From NCBI GenBank assembly GCA_045628125.1, contig JAZQPA010000213.1, forward strand, positions 1-22,133: 22,133 nucleotides of DNA, written 5' to 3'. Below, piece by piece: positions 8,694 through 16,676 of this stretch (the first letter of the stretch is position 1; each line of letters opens with the position of its first letter). Source of the DNA: Minthousia sp045628125. GTDB taxonomy: Bacteria; Bacteroidota; Bacteroidia; Bacteroidales; Bacteroidaceae. Below the pieces are notes generated by a model. It was not told the DNA's origin and did not search any database. It saw only the letters and a list, made by a program, of their open reading frames with translations. The position numbers were made by a program, and so were the translations under genes.

Positions 8694-11600
8694 ATGACGA
8701 GCCGCCGAAAATATACCTTCTCCTCATTCACCGTGATTGTGGCTTTCTTCTGCCTGTCGCTGGTGGGTCTGGCCCTGGTGTCAAGGTTGCCCGTAAAACT
8801 GAATCCTTCGCGTTCGCTCCCCAGTCTGAATGTCAGCTACACCATGCCGGGAAATTCCGCAAGGGTAGTGGAGCAGGAGGTAACCAGCCGTCTGGAGGGC
8901 TTGCTGGCCCGTATCACCGGAGTGGAGCAGATGAACTCCACCAGCGATAACGGCCGTGGTTCCATAACCTTAAGGCTGGATAAGCATGCCGATCTGGATC
9001 TGGTGCGTTTCGAGGTGTCCACACTGATCCGTCAGGCATGGTCGCAGTTCCCGTCCGAGGTGACCTATCCTGTCATCTCCCCTCAGCCGGTGGATGATGA
9101 GGAGGAGGACGAGAACCGAGCCTTTCTGACCTATTCCCTGAATGCTCCCGCCACACCGGCACTGATCCTGCGTTACGGTGAGGAGCAGATCAAACCCGTT
9201 CTGGCACAGATTCCGGGGGTGTATAAGGTGGAACTGAATGGTGCCACCGGTCTGGAATGGCGGTTGAACTACAGCCAGCAGCAATTGGAACAGGTGGGAC
9301 TGACCATTCAGGATGTGAGTAGGGCCATTCAGGCCTATTACGACAGCGAGTTCCTGGGCATCTGCAGGGTGGATGCCGGTTCATCGTGGTTGCGTGTTAC
9401 CCGCACCGGAGCCGATAGCTACAACGGTTTCCATCCGGAAAAGATACAGGTGGCGTGCAGCAACGGTCAACTGATTTCCCTGGATAAGGTGCTGACTGTC
9501 ACTCATGAGGATGCCCAACCCACCCAGTTCTTCCGTATCAACGGACTCAACTCCATCTATCTGTCGGTATATGCGGATGAGATGGCCAACCAGCTGGAAC
9601 TGGCCGGTAGGGTTAAGGAGGTGATGCAGGAAATCAACCGCAATCTGCCTGCCGGATACGAGGTGCACATCAGTGCCGATGAGACCGAATCCATCCGAAA
9701 GGAACTGGACAAGATATACCTGCGTACGGGACTTACCGTACTTATCCTGCTGCTTTTTGTGGCCCTCATCACCCTGAACCTGCGGTACATGCTGCTGGTG
9801 GTGCTCAGTCTGTCGGTGAATCTGGCGGTAGCCGTCATCTTCTATTACCTGTTCCATCTGGAAATACAGCTGTACTCACTGGCCGGTATCACCATATCGC
9901 TCAATCTGGTCATCGATAATACCATCGTCATGGCCGATCATGTGCGGAGAAAGCATAATCTGGGAGCCTTTCTTCCTATTCTGGCCGCTACCATGACCAC
10001 AGTAGGAGCGCTGTCCATTATCTTCTTCCTGCATGAGGAGGTGCGCCTGAACCTGCAGGATTTTGCCGCTGTGGTCATCATCAACCTGCTCATCTCTGTA
10101 CTGGTGGCCCTTTTCCTGGTGCCTGCACTGGTAGAGAAACTGCAACTGGACGAGCAGCACGCCACCCGTTTCCTTTCCTTACGTCAGAGGATGAAGAGGG
10201 GTGTGGTGTATTTCTCCCGCGGATACGAATGGCTGGTGATCCGTTTGTGTCGCCACCGTATCCTGTACAGCCTGCTACTGCTGCTCATCTTTGGTCTGCC
10301 GGTCAGCCTGTTGCCCGACAGCATACGCGATAATTCGTTCTACAAGGAAAACGTGAAACCCTATCTGGAACCCGCCTTAGGCGGCACACTCCGCCTTTTC
10401 ATCGATAAGGTGTACACGGGCGGTTACTTTAATCGCGAGAGACAGGAACCGATACTGAGTGTCTATGCCACACTGCCCAACGGCAGCACCCTGCAGCAGA
10501 TGGATGCACTGATCCGCAAGATGGAGAGCCACCTGAGCACCCAGAAAGGCATCCGCCAGTTCCAGACCATGGTGTACAGTGCCCGAAGAGCATCGATAGC
10601 CATCATGTTTACCGACGAAGCCCGCAAGACCAGTTTCCCGTTCACGCTGAAATCGAGTGTCATCAACAAGGCGCTGGCTTTGGGAGGTGGCTCATGGAGT
10701 GTGTACGGACTGGATGACCAGGGATTCTCGAACAGTGTGAGCGAGTCGGCCGGCAGTTTCCGTGTCAGGATGAAAGGATACAACTATGAGGAACTGCAGC
10801 TGTGGGCCGAGAAGATGAAGGACCTGCTCACTCAGCATAACCGCATTAAAAAGGTGGATATCAATGCCGAATTCTCCTACTGGAAGGACGATTATACCGA
10901 ATTCTATCTGCAGCCCGACCGCAAGCGAATGGCCGAGGAGGGACTGAATGCATCCGACCTGTTTGCCGCACTCCGTCCGCTGTTCATGCACGATTATCCG
11001 ATAGGCACCATAGTGACCGACCAGCAGCAGGAATACCTGAGACTGACATCGTATCAGCATCAGGAATACGACACATGGTCGCTCATGAACCGTCCTGTGA
11101 CCCTGAAAGGAAAGACCTTCAAGCTGTCGGAACTGGCCAGCATGCAACAGGTTCAGGCTCCGCAGAAAATCAGTAAGGAGAATCAGGAATACGTGCTTTG
11201 CCTACAGTTTGAATACATTGGTGCCTATGAAAGAGGCGAGAAACTGGTGCGTCAGGATGCCCAGACCCTTAGGGCCGAACTGCCGATGGGATATACGGTA
11301 GAAACCCTCGACCGTCAGTATTATATCATGGAAAAGGATAAACCCCAGTATGCCTTACTGTTCCTGATTGTGGCCATCATTTTCTTCACCACCAGCATTC
11401 TGTTCAATTCCCTGAAGCAGCCGCTGGCCATCATCTGCGAGATACCCACCGCCTATATCGGTGTGTTCCTTACCTTCTACTTGTGGCGACTGACTTTTGA
11501 TCAGGGCGGTTTTGCTGCCTTTGTATTGCTTTGCGGTATTACGGTCAATTCCAGCATCTATCTGCTGAATGAATACAATCATCTGTCTCAGACCCATCCG

Positions 11601-11825
11601 CTGATGCCGGCTGCACACCGTTTTGTCAAGGCATGGAACATCAAGATTATCCCTATCTTTCTGACGGTGGTCAGCACCATCCTCGGTTTCATTCCGTTCA
11701 TGGTAGGCGATAGGGAATCATTCTGGTACCCGTTGGCTGCCGGTACCATCGGTGGCCTGATAGCCTCACTCATCGGCCTTTTCATCTGGTTGCCTGTATG
11801 GACATTACCCAGAAAAACCTGTTAA
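8694..11825 (+). CDS. RND efflux permease 2, divergent
   Basis: 1043 residues, RND topology as in permease 1 but only distantly similar to it. The relay region is strongly altered: TM4 reads SLNLVIDNTIVMAD (D408-N409), and TM10 reads CGITVNSSIYLLNEYN (N952-S953 where AcrB has K940-N941). The cytoplasmic stretch after TM4 is about a dozen residues shorter than in permease 1. The first periplasmic domain contains an acidic run, DDEEEDEN, near residue 133. Known two-permease pumps such as MdtABC assemble both proteins in one trimer, with only one carrying the main proton-coupling duty. The gene order here (adaptor, permease, channel, permease) suggests a similar heteromer, but this is inference. 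It starts 6 bp after the channel gene. No clear intrinsic terminator follows. Confidence 0.92.
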   Translation: MTSRRKYTFSSFTVIVAFFCLSLVGLALVSRLPVKLNPSRSLPSLNVSYTMPGNSARVVEQEVTSRLEGLLARITGVEQMNSTSDNGRGSITLRLDKHADLDLVRFEVSTLIRQAWSQFPSEVTYPVISPQPVDDEEEDENRAFLTYSLNAPATPALILRYGEEQIKPVLAQIPGVYKVELNGATGLEWRLNYSQQQLEQVGLTIQDVSRAIQAYYDSEFLGICRVDAGSSWLRVTRTGADSYNGFHPEKIQVACSNGQLISLDKVLTVTHEDAQPTQFFRINGLNSIYLSVYADEMANQLELAGRVKEVMQEINRNLPAGYEVHISADETESIRKELDKIYLRTGLTVLILLLFVALITLNLRYMLLVVLSLSVNLAVAVIFYYLFHLEIQLYSLAGITISLNLVIDNTIVMADHVRRKHNLGAFLPILAATMTTVGALSIIFFLHEEVRLNLQDFAAVVIINLLISVLVALFLVPALVEKLQLDEQHATRFLSLRQRMKRGVVYFSRGYEWLVIRLCRHRILYSLLLLLIFGLPVSLLPDSIRDNSFYKENVKPYLEPALGGTLRLFIDKVYTGGYFNRERQEPILSVYATLPNGSTLQQMDALIRKMESHLSTQKGIRQFQTMVYSARRASIAIMFTDEARKTSFPFTLKSSVINKALALGGGSWSVYGLDDQGFSNSVSESAGSFRVRMKGYNYEELQLWAEKMKDLLTQHNRIKKVDINAEFSYWKDDYTEFYLQPDRKRMAEEGLNASDLFAALRPLFMHDYPIGTIVTDQQQEYLRLTSYQHQEYDTWSLMNRPVTLKGKTFKLSELASMQQVQAPQKISKENQEYVLCLQFEYIGAYERGEKLVRQDAQTLRAELPMGYTVETLDRQYYIMEKDKPQYALLFLIVAIIFFTTSILFNSLKQPLAIICEIPTAYIGVFLTFYLWRLTFDQGGFAAFVLLCGITVNSSIYLLNEYNHLSQTHPLMPAAHRFVKAWNIKIIPIFLTVVSTILGFIPFMVGDRESFWYPLAAGTIGGLIASLIGLFIWLPVWTLPRKTC

Positions 11826-11892
11826 TTACTAAAAAAAATTCCGTCCGCTACTAATAAATACCGTTAAAAGTGGTCTGCTTGTCCGCATAATG

Positions 11893-11912
11893 TCTACTAA
11901 AAGTTTAGAAGA
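11893..11912. promoter_or_regulatory. Candidate operator for the BlaI-type repressor
   Basis: A 20-bp imperfect palindrome: TCTACTAAAA followed by GTTTAGAAGA, with 8 of 10 positions complementary. It overlaps the -33 position of the repressor's own promoter, as expected for autorepression. The half-site core TACTAA also occurs at 11827-11832 and 11849-11854. GTCCGC is duplicated upstream at 11843-11848 and 11881-11886. Confidence 0.5.
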
Positions 11913-11934
11913 TGTTGGCTAGTGACTATATTTG
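11904..11934 (+). promoter_or_regulatory. Promoter of the BlaI/M56 operon
   Basis: TATATTTG (11927-11934) matches the Bacteroidetes -7 box exactly. TTTA (11904-11907) lies 19 bp upstream and differs from TTTG by one base. The ATG of the repressor gene is 27 bp beyond the -7 box, giving a leader of about 20 nt. Confidence 0.65.
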
Positions 11935-11961
11935 CATCATTAACCCATCAGAGACAGTAGC

Positions 11962-12363
11962 ATGAGAAAATCAAAGGAAGGTTTTACCACACTGACCAAA
12001 TCCGAATCGGAGGTGATGAATATCCTGTGGGATTTGGGTAAAGGCGCCAATGTGCGTCAGGTATTGGAGCACTATCCGGACCCGAAGCCGGCCTACACCA
12101 CGGTGGCCACTTTTCTGAAGATACTTCATCAGAAAGGCTTTGTGAACTGCGAACGCCGGGAGAATGCCGGTAAGCTGAATTTCTATAAGCCATTGCTTAC
12201 CCGTCAGGAATATACCCGTAAAGTGATGTTGGAGGTTAAGAAGGACCTTTTCAGCGGATCGGTTAAATCACTGGTCAATTTCCTGTTTAAGGAGGAAGAG
12301 CTGTCGGCCGATGAGATTCGGGAATTACTGGAGATGATAGAGAGAAACCCTAACGATAATTAA
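11962..12363 (+). CDS. BlaI/MecI/CopY-family transcriptional repressor
   Basis: 133 residues, typical for the family. The N-terminal winged helix (about 8-75) has the characteristic LTKSESEVMNILWDLG opening and the TTVATFLKILHQKGFV recognition helix region. The C-terminal dimerisation helices run from about 80. The stretch SLVNFLFKEEEL (about 103-114) aligns with the region where staphylococcal BlaI/MecI is cut between Asn and Phe; here N106-F107 is the matching pair. It should repress its own operon and perhaps other envelope genes, and be inactivated by proteolysis triggered by the M56 protein encoded 14 bp downstream. A palindrome at its promoter is the likely binding site. The family is certain; the signal is not. 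Confidence 0.93.
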   Translation: MRKSKEGFTTLTKSESEVMNILWDLGKGANVRQVLEHYPDPKPAYTTVATFLKILHQKGFVNCERRENAGKLNFYKPLLTRQEYTRKVMLEVKKDLFSGSVKSLVNFLFKEEELSADEIRELLEMIERNPNDN

Positions 12364-12377
12364 GACAAGGTTTTGTA

Positions 12378-13736
12378 ATGGGATATTTTGTGGTCTATAT
12401 ACTGAAGAATGCCTGTTGTTTATCTGTATTCTTTTTGTTTTATAAGCTGTTACTAGCCAAGGAGACGTTTCATCAGGTAAAGCGTTTCATGCTGTTTTGC
12501 TGCTTGATTCTTTCGGCAGTGCTCCCGCTGTTTCAGTTTACGGCCACTGATTTATCGGGTATTCAGGCTCCCGTTCTGGAAGTGCAGGAATTTCTGGAAA
12601 CCCATTTCAATGCCATGGACAAGGTCTCTACTGTTGACTCTTTCAGCTGGAAGCACATCATAGTGCTGATTTACTTTTTAGGCGTTGCCACATTCATCAT
12701 ACATCTGGTGGTAGCTCTGTTCCGGTTGGCGAAACTCCTTCATCTGTGCCGTTTGCATGATTCGCAGGACGGCATCAAACTGCTGGTTCATCAGATAAAT
12801 GTATCTCCCATCAGCTGGATGAACTACATTATCCTATCCGAATCCGATTTAGAAACGGATTCGTCCATCATTCTGGAACACGAGAAAGCCCACATCCGTT
12901 GCGGTCACTCATACGACCAGTTGTTTGTTGCTTTATGTTGCATTTTGCAGTGGTTTAATCCGGTGGTATGGTGGCTGAAGAAAGAGCTGGAAGATGTTCA
13001 CGAGTATGAAGCCGATGAATGGGTGTTGGACAAAGGTTTCGATGCCAAAACCTATCAGCTGATGTTATTGAGAAATGTAGCCGGATTGAAATATTATACT
13101 GTGGTGAACAATTTTAACCGCAATTCGCTCAAGAAACGTATTGTGATGATGCAAAGCAGGAAGTCCTCTCCCTGTTCTCTCCTGAAATGTGCTTTCATCC
13201 TTCCGGTAACCCTTTTGGCTGTTACGGCATTTGCCCGTCCGGAAACCATAGCATTCAGCAGAGATCTCGGTCAGGTAACCATAGCCTCTATACAATACAA
13301 TCCATTGCTCCGGAAAATTACGCACACACTTCCCGGATTAACTGAACCAGGAGAACTCTTGGTGAGCCAAACTGAAAATTCTGCTCGGCCCCACCATTTA
13401 CAGCCCTATATGAATAGTGATGGTGTTTATCAGTTGGCGGATGAACAGCCCAGATTTCCTGGAGATGTGGTGGGAGTGATTAATTATCTGAACCGGAATA
13501 TCCGTTATCCGGAACAGGAATACAACTTAGGTCATCAGGGTAGAGTCATAGTTCAGTTTGTGGTTGATTCCGATGGTACCGTCCGTCGTCCTGTAGTAGT
13601 CCGTTCCGTATGCCCTTCTATGGATCAGGAAGCCCTTCGTGTGGTCAGCGCTATGCCCCGATGGATTCCAGGAAAGGTAAATGGTGTGAATGTTCCTTGT
13701 TTCTTTACTCTGCCTGTTACATTTAAGATACAATAG
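12378..13736 (+). CDS. M56-family (BlaR1-like) membrane metallopeptidase with C-terminal TonB-like domain
   Basis: 452 residues. Hydrophobic segments at about 3-25, 36-54, 93-115, 182-199 and 258-280 make it an integral membrane protein. The zinc motif HEKAH is at 168-172, and E209 in VHEYEAD is the probable third ligand, so the peptidase should be active. The penicillin-binding sensor domain of classical BlaR1 is absent. Instead, about residues 345-452 form a TonB_C-like domain (IRYPEQEYNLGHQGRVIVQF onward, ending in FTLPVTFKIQ) that would lie in the periplasm. It is cotranscribed with the BlaI-type repressor and presumably controls its cleavage. The signal is unknown; a link to TonB-dependent transport or wall stress is possible. 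M56-TonB_C fusions are common in Bacteroidetes. Confidence 0.9.
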   Translation: MGYFVVYILKNACCLSVFFLFYKLLLAKETFHQVKRFMLFCCLILSAVLPLFQFTATDLSGIQAPVLEVQEFLETHFNAMDKVSTVDSFSWKHIIVLIYFLGVATFIIHLVVALFRLAKLLHLCRLHDSQDGIKLLVHQINVSPISWMNYIILSESDLETDSSIILEHEKAHIRCGHSYDQLFVALCCILQWFNPVVWWLKKELEDVHEYEADEWVLDKGFDAKTYQLMLLRNVAGLKYYTVVNNFNRNSLKKRIVMMQSRKSSPCSLLKCAFILPVTLLAVTAFARPETIAFSRDLGQVTIASIQYNPLLRKITHTLPGLTEPGELLVSQTENSARPHHLQPYMNSDGVYQLADEQPRFPGDVVGVINYLNRNIRYPEQEYNLGHQGRVIVQFVVDSDGTVRRPVVVRSVCPSMDQEALRVVSAMPRWIPGKVNGVNVPCFFTLPVTFKIQ

Positions 13737-13781
13737 AACGCTGTTTGTTTTAGTGGTTTTAGAGTACGTCTGCATTTTGTT

Positions 13782-14204
13782 ATGAAAAACAATGATTTGG
13801 AAGAACTCTGCACTCAATTGGCGAATATGGGAAAACAGTTGGATGTTATGAAGCGCTATGTTTTCTCGAAGGTGCATTTTGAGCAGGAAATAGAGAATTT
13901 GAGAAACATGAAAAGGGTTCATGAATTGAACAGTGCTGACTGGTTAGGGATTGAAATATATCTCAATGATTCAGCCAGGGGGTTCATGTTTTCCTTTAGG
14001 GATCATTATCCTAATCTTAAAGAAAATGATCTTCAATTGTGCATGTTAATAAAGCTGGATTTTAACAATAGCGAACTAACCCATTTTTATGGCATCAGTG
14101 CAGAATCGGTCAAACATAAACTACTTATTCTTAAATCGAAATTAGGTATAGAAAAATCACATTTATCGGCGCGTGAGTATATAAAAATGTGGGTGAGTGA
14201 ATAA
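13782..14204 (+). CDS. Short coiled-coil protein with LuxR/GerE-like helix-turn-helix
   Basis: 140 residues with no signal peptide or membrane segment. Residues 1-50 are strongly helical and charged, a likely coiled coil. Residues about 66-125 (FSFRDHYPNLKENDLQLCML onward, ISAESVKHKLL, SKLGI) match the C-terminal helix-turn-helix seen at the end of Bacteroidetes TPR regulators. In those the motif typically reads YPNLT-x-x-E-LRLC followed by SVE-x-AR-x-RLRKKL. Here the TPR/membrane portion is missing and most recognition-helix arginines are replaced. It may be a small stand-alone DNA-binding protein or a decayed fragment with an intact frame. It lies 45 bp after the M56 gene and 42 bp before the lipoprotein, in the same direction, so it may belong to that operon. 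No convincing promoter of its own is visible. Confidence 0.7.
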   Translation: MKNNDLEELCTQLANMGKQLDVMKRYVFSKVHFEQEIENLRNMKRVHELNSADWLGIEIYLNDSARGFMFSFRDHYPNLKENDLQLCMLIKLDFNNSELTHFYGISAESVKHKLLILKSKLGIEKSHLSAREYIKMWVSE

Positions 14205-14246
14205 AATGTTTCTGTGTTTTTTATTGTACGGCAAAAAACTTGTGTT

Positions 14247-15407
14247 ATGAGAAAAATGATATTACTTCCGGTTCTGATGTTTATTTTGGCCGTTTCGGGC
14301 TGTACATCGAAAGGTACTGATCTTGTATCTCTGATAGAAACCCAGGATACTCTGCAGTACGATTTACCAACCGATGTGGAAAATTTTGGAGTCAGAATGC
14401 AGATTTATGAGGACAAGGATGGACATGAATACTTTGTCCTGATGAATAAAGAGAAAGCCCAACTGCTGTTTTATGACCTGATGACCACGGAATTACGCAA
14501 AACCGTGCAGCTGGAGGTGGAAGGACCCAACGGAGTGGGGCGTGCCGCTGGCTTCTTTGTGAAAGATTTTGAGAACATATTTATTCCGAACGCCTTCAAG
14601 TTTGCTGTATCTATCATTAATAGCGCCGGAGTTCTGCAAAAAGAGATAGAGTTTGATAGTAATGCTGTTTGGGGAATAATGGCTAACATCGGTGGAAGCC
14701 CTCTGATATTAGACAATAAACTTTATACCATTCAGAACCCCCATCGTGACATGGAAACCTCAGCATTCATCGAGTCGCCATCTGAGGTGTCCATAGATCT
14801 GACCACACAAGAGGTGAAAAGTGCCCCTTGCCTTATCCCTTCTGCCTATAAGAATGATGTGTTCGGAAAAGATTTAGTAGATGCTAAATACCTGCTTGAA
14901 TCTCGTTGCTATGATGGAAACAACCTGATTTACGGTTATGGTGCAAGTGCTGAACTGGCTATCTTGTCACCTGATTTCCAGCAACTGTCCTTCAAGACGA
15001 TAAACAGTAAATTCATCTCTCATTTAGTGATTGATGTGAATCAGCCTAACATGGAGATTGAAGCCCTTCAGTACCGGCACTGTACAGAGGCAGCATACGG
15101 TGATGTGGTTTATGATCCTTACCGCAGATTATACTACCGTTTTGCCTATCCCGAGACAGAACTGGATTCGGAACATGGTGAAAGTCTTTTAGATCTGGTG
15201 AGATATGGCAGGAATGTGTTCTCCATTATAGTGATGGATGAGCACATGGATATTATTGGTGAAACACTTTTCCCACGTAACACGTTCCGTTCAGATATGT
15301 ACTTTGTGTGCAAAGACGGTTTCTATATCAGTTGCAACCACTATAAGAACCCGAACGCATCGGAAGACCTGTTGCAGTTTGTGAAGTTTGAAGTGAAAAA
15401 ACAATGA
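14247..15407 (+). CDS. DUF4221-like lipoprotein, probable beta-propeller
   Basis: 386 residues from the ATG at 14247. The frame opens earlier (14214), but this start gives a proper lipoprotein signal (MRKMILLPVLMFILAVSGC) with the lipidated cysteine at residue 19. The body is beta-rich with recurring strand pairs, e.g. DGHEYFVLMNKEKAQLLFYD, VEGPNGVGRAAGFFVKDFEN, NSAGVLQKEIEF and FYISCNHYKNPNA. This resembles the DUF4221 or 6-bladed-propeller lipoproteins common in Bacteroidales; the family name is my recollection, not a search. No catalytic residues can be assigned. It follows the HTH gene by 42 bp. Its TGA is immediately followed by the hairpin at 15408-15440. Base composition is more AT-rich than in the efflux operon. 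Confidence 0.75.
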   Translation: MRKMILLPVLMFILAVSGCTSKGTDLVSLIETQDTLQYDLPTDVENFGVRMQIYEDKDGHEYFVLMNKEKAQLLFYDLMTTELRKTVQLEVEGPNGVGRAAGFFVKDFENIFIPNAFKFAVSIINSAGVLQKEIEFDSNAVWGIMANIGGSPLILDNKLYTIQNPHRDMETSAFIESPSEVSIDLTTQEVKSAPCLIPSAYKNDVFGKDLVDAKYLLESRCYDGNNLIYGYGASAELAILSPDFQQLSFKTINSKFISHLVIDVNQPNMEIEALQYRHCTEAAYGDVVYDPYRRLYYRFAYPETELDSEHGESLLDLVRYGRNVFSIIVMDEHMDIIGETLFPRNTFRSDMYFVCKDGFYISCNHYKNPNASEDLLQFVKFEVKKQ

Positions 15408-15440
15408 TCAGCCCTATAGTCAATGAATGACCAGGGCTGA
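15408..15440. terminator. Hairpin between convergent genes, intrinsic terminator for the minus-strand operon (possibly bidirectional)
   Basis: TCAGCCCT (15408-15415) pairs perfectly with AGGGCTGA (15433-15440). Inside the loop GTCA (15419-15422) pairs with TGAC (15428-15431), so a 12-bp stem with a small bulge can form. Read on the minus strand, the stem is followed within a few bases by a run of six T (opposite the AAAAAA near 15396-15401), as in an intrinsic terminator. On the plus strand no T-run follows, so termination of the lipoprotein transcript is less certain. Confidence 0.65.
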
Positions 15441-15467
15441 ACACGAGTAAAGACGAATACTGACGGC

Positions 15468-16211
15468 TTATAGCTCAAATTTTATACCCACCGTCTGGCT
15501 GCATATTTTAGGGCCGTAAGTGGACTGAAGGACAGAAGTTGGAGCATATTTGTAGTAAATGCCGATGCCATGAATACTGATTTCTGCACCGATGTTTACT
15601 TGAAAACGGTTTACTTTCAATCCTTTATTAAAATCCTTAAACTTCTCGTCACCCATTGTATAGCGTGTCTTTAGGGAACTGTAGGTGATGTAACCCAATT
15701 CAGGACCTGCAGCCACAAACACATTACGGCCAATACGCTGGTAGAACTTTACGGGAAGTGTAATTCCGAATGTCTTGATCCGGGAGAATTTGGGTGTGGC
15801 TCCCGATGGATAATCGTCGATAGTAACGGTTCCATCATTACCCATCCGGAACATCTTTCTGCCGGTCATGCGGTAGTTGCGCCAGTTTATGCCGATACCT
15901 ATGCGGAAAAGGCTGTTTTTCCCAAGGTGAGCCTTGACACTGGAAATATTGTTCCATGCCAGTTCAAACGATTCTCCCATATTGATATCCACCTTGTCAT
16001 CCGATCCTGCAGAACCCGTGAAACCCAAAGAGAATGAACTGGACAGATCAGGATTCCAATCCTCCTGCATGGAATCCGCCTTATCCTTACTCAGCGAGAT
16101 AGGTAGGGTAAAGTCCCAACCTCCAGGGTTCTCATCTTCTTCCATCTCTGTCTGTGCGAATGTAGGCACGGTGACGAACAGTGCAATAACTGCAAATACT
16201 ATCTTTTTCAT
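15468..16211 (-). CDS. Outer-membrane beta-barrel protein
   Basis: 247 residues with a signal peptide (MKKIVFAVIALFVTVPTFAQ). After an acidic, Gly/Pro-rich linker, the chain alternates amphipathic strands typical of 8-10-stranded PorT/OMP-type barrels, e.g. SLFRIGIGINWRNYRM, IKTFGITLPVKFYQRIG, NVFVAAGPELGYITYSS, FQVNIGAEISIHGIGIYYKY and the final TVGIKFEL strand. It is the last gene of the ECF sigma operon, starting 6 bp after the small secreted protein gene. The layout suggests it is either a target or a sensory partner of the sigma/anti-sigma pair. Ligand and exact family are not readable. A terminator hairpin lies 27 bp after its stop. Confidence 0.85.
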   Translation of the reverse strand: MKKIVFAVIALFVTVPTFAQTEMEEDENPGGWDFTLPISLSKDKADSMQEDWNPDLSSSFSLGFTGSAGSDDKVDINMGESFELAWNNISSVKAHLGKNSLFRIGIGINWRNYRMTGRKMFRMGNDGTVTIDDYPSGATPKFSRIKTFGITLPVKFYQRIGRNVFVAAGPELGYITYSSLKTRYTMGDEKFKDFNKGLKVNRFQVNIGAEISIHGIGIYYKYAPTSVLQSTYGPKICSQTVGIKFEL

Positions 16212-16217
16212 AATCCG

Positions 16218-16673
16218 TTATTTTCTTTTAAATGTATGTTCTAATTCTGTTAATGTAGCCATTCCTTCAATGTAAACCAGTGTTATGGCATAGCTCTGTC
16301 CGGTTTTCTTTCCCTGAAAACAGATGTAGCGATGCTGTTTTCCCGTATCACTCAGTTGTACTATAGCATAATAAAGATGGTTGTTGCGCACCTCCAACTT
16401 ACAGCTTTCTGACTCTGTGAGACGGTTGTTTTCCAAATCTTTCATGAATATCGCCTCTGCTTTCTCACGCTCAGTTTCCGATGCCGTGAACTTTATGGTT
16501 CTCAACGTGTTCAGCTTGTACTCCTTGAGAAGTTCTCCTTTTATGTAAGTCTCCTGTATCTGTTCCTTCCTGATCACCTTACCATCGAATATTTCCTTTA
16601 TGGCCAAGCCTTCCTGAGCCCAGGAAGAAAGAGCGACCAGTGTGCAGAAGATGAGTAGATAGATTCTTTTCAT
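16218..16673 (-). CDS. Small secreted protein of unknown function (possibly DUF6108-like)
   Basis: 151 residues with a signal peptide (MKRIYLLIFCTLVALSSWAQ). The mature part has an alpha/beta pattern: GLAIKEIFDGKVIRKEQIQE, then KLNTLRTIKFTASE, a helical stretch with many Glu/Lys, and two strands (LYYAIVQLSDTGKQHRYICF and SYAITLVYIEGMATLTELE). It resembles small periplasmic proteins that sit next to short ECF sigma/anti-sigma pairs in Bacteroides. I associate these with DUF6108 but am not certain. It starts 3 bp after the anti-sigma stop and ends 6 bp before the barrel gene start, so it is firmly inside the operon. No catalytic motif is seen. Confidence 0.75.
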   Translation of the reverse strand: MKRIYLLIFCTLVALSSWAQEGLAIKEIFDGKVIRKEQIQETYIKGELLKEYKLNTLRTIKFTASETEREKAEAIFMKDLENNRLTESESCKLEVRNNHLYYAIVQLSDTGKQHRYICFQGKKTGQSYAITLVYIEGMATLTELEHTFKRK

Positions 16674-16676
16674 GGT

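Noticed and set aside
11826..11892. Terminator for the RND operon
   Set aside because: Only an A-run and scattered short repeats are seen after the stop; no GC-rich stem followed by T-run.
13744..13772. Possible promoter (TTTG, 17 bp, TACGTCTG) before the small HTH gene
   Set aside because: Spacing is short and the -7 box has a mismatch in its conserved half; not strong enough to report.
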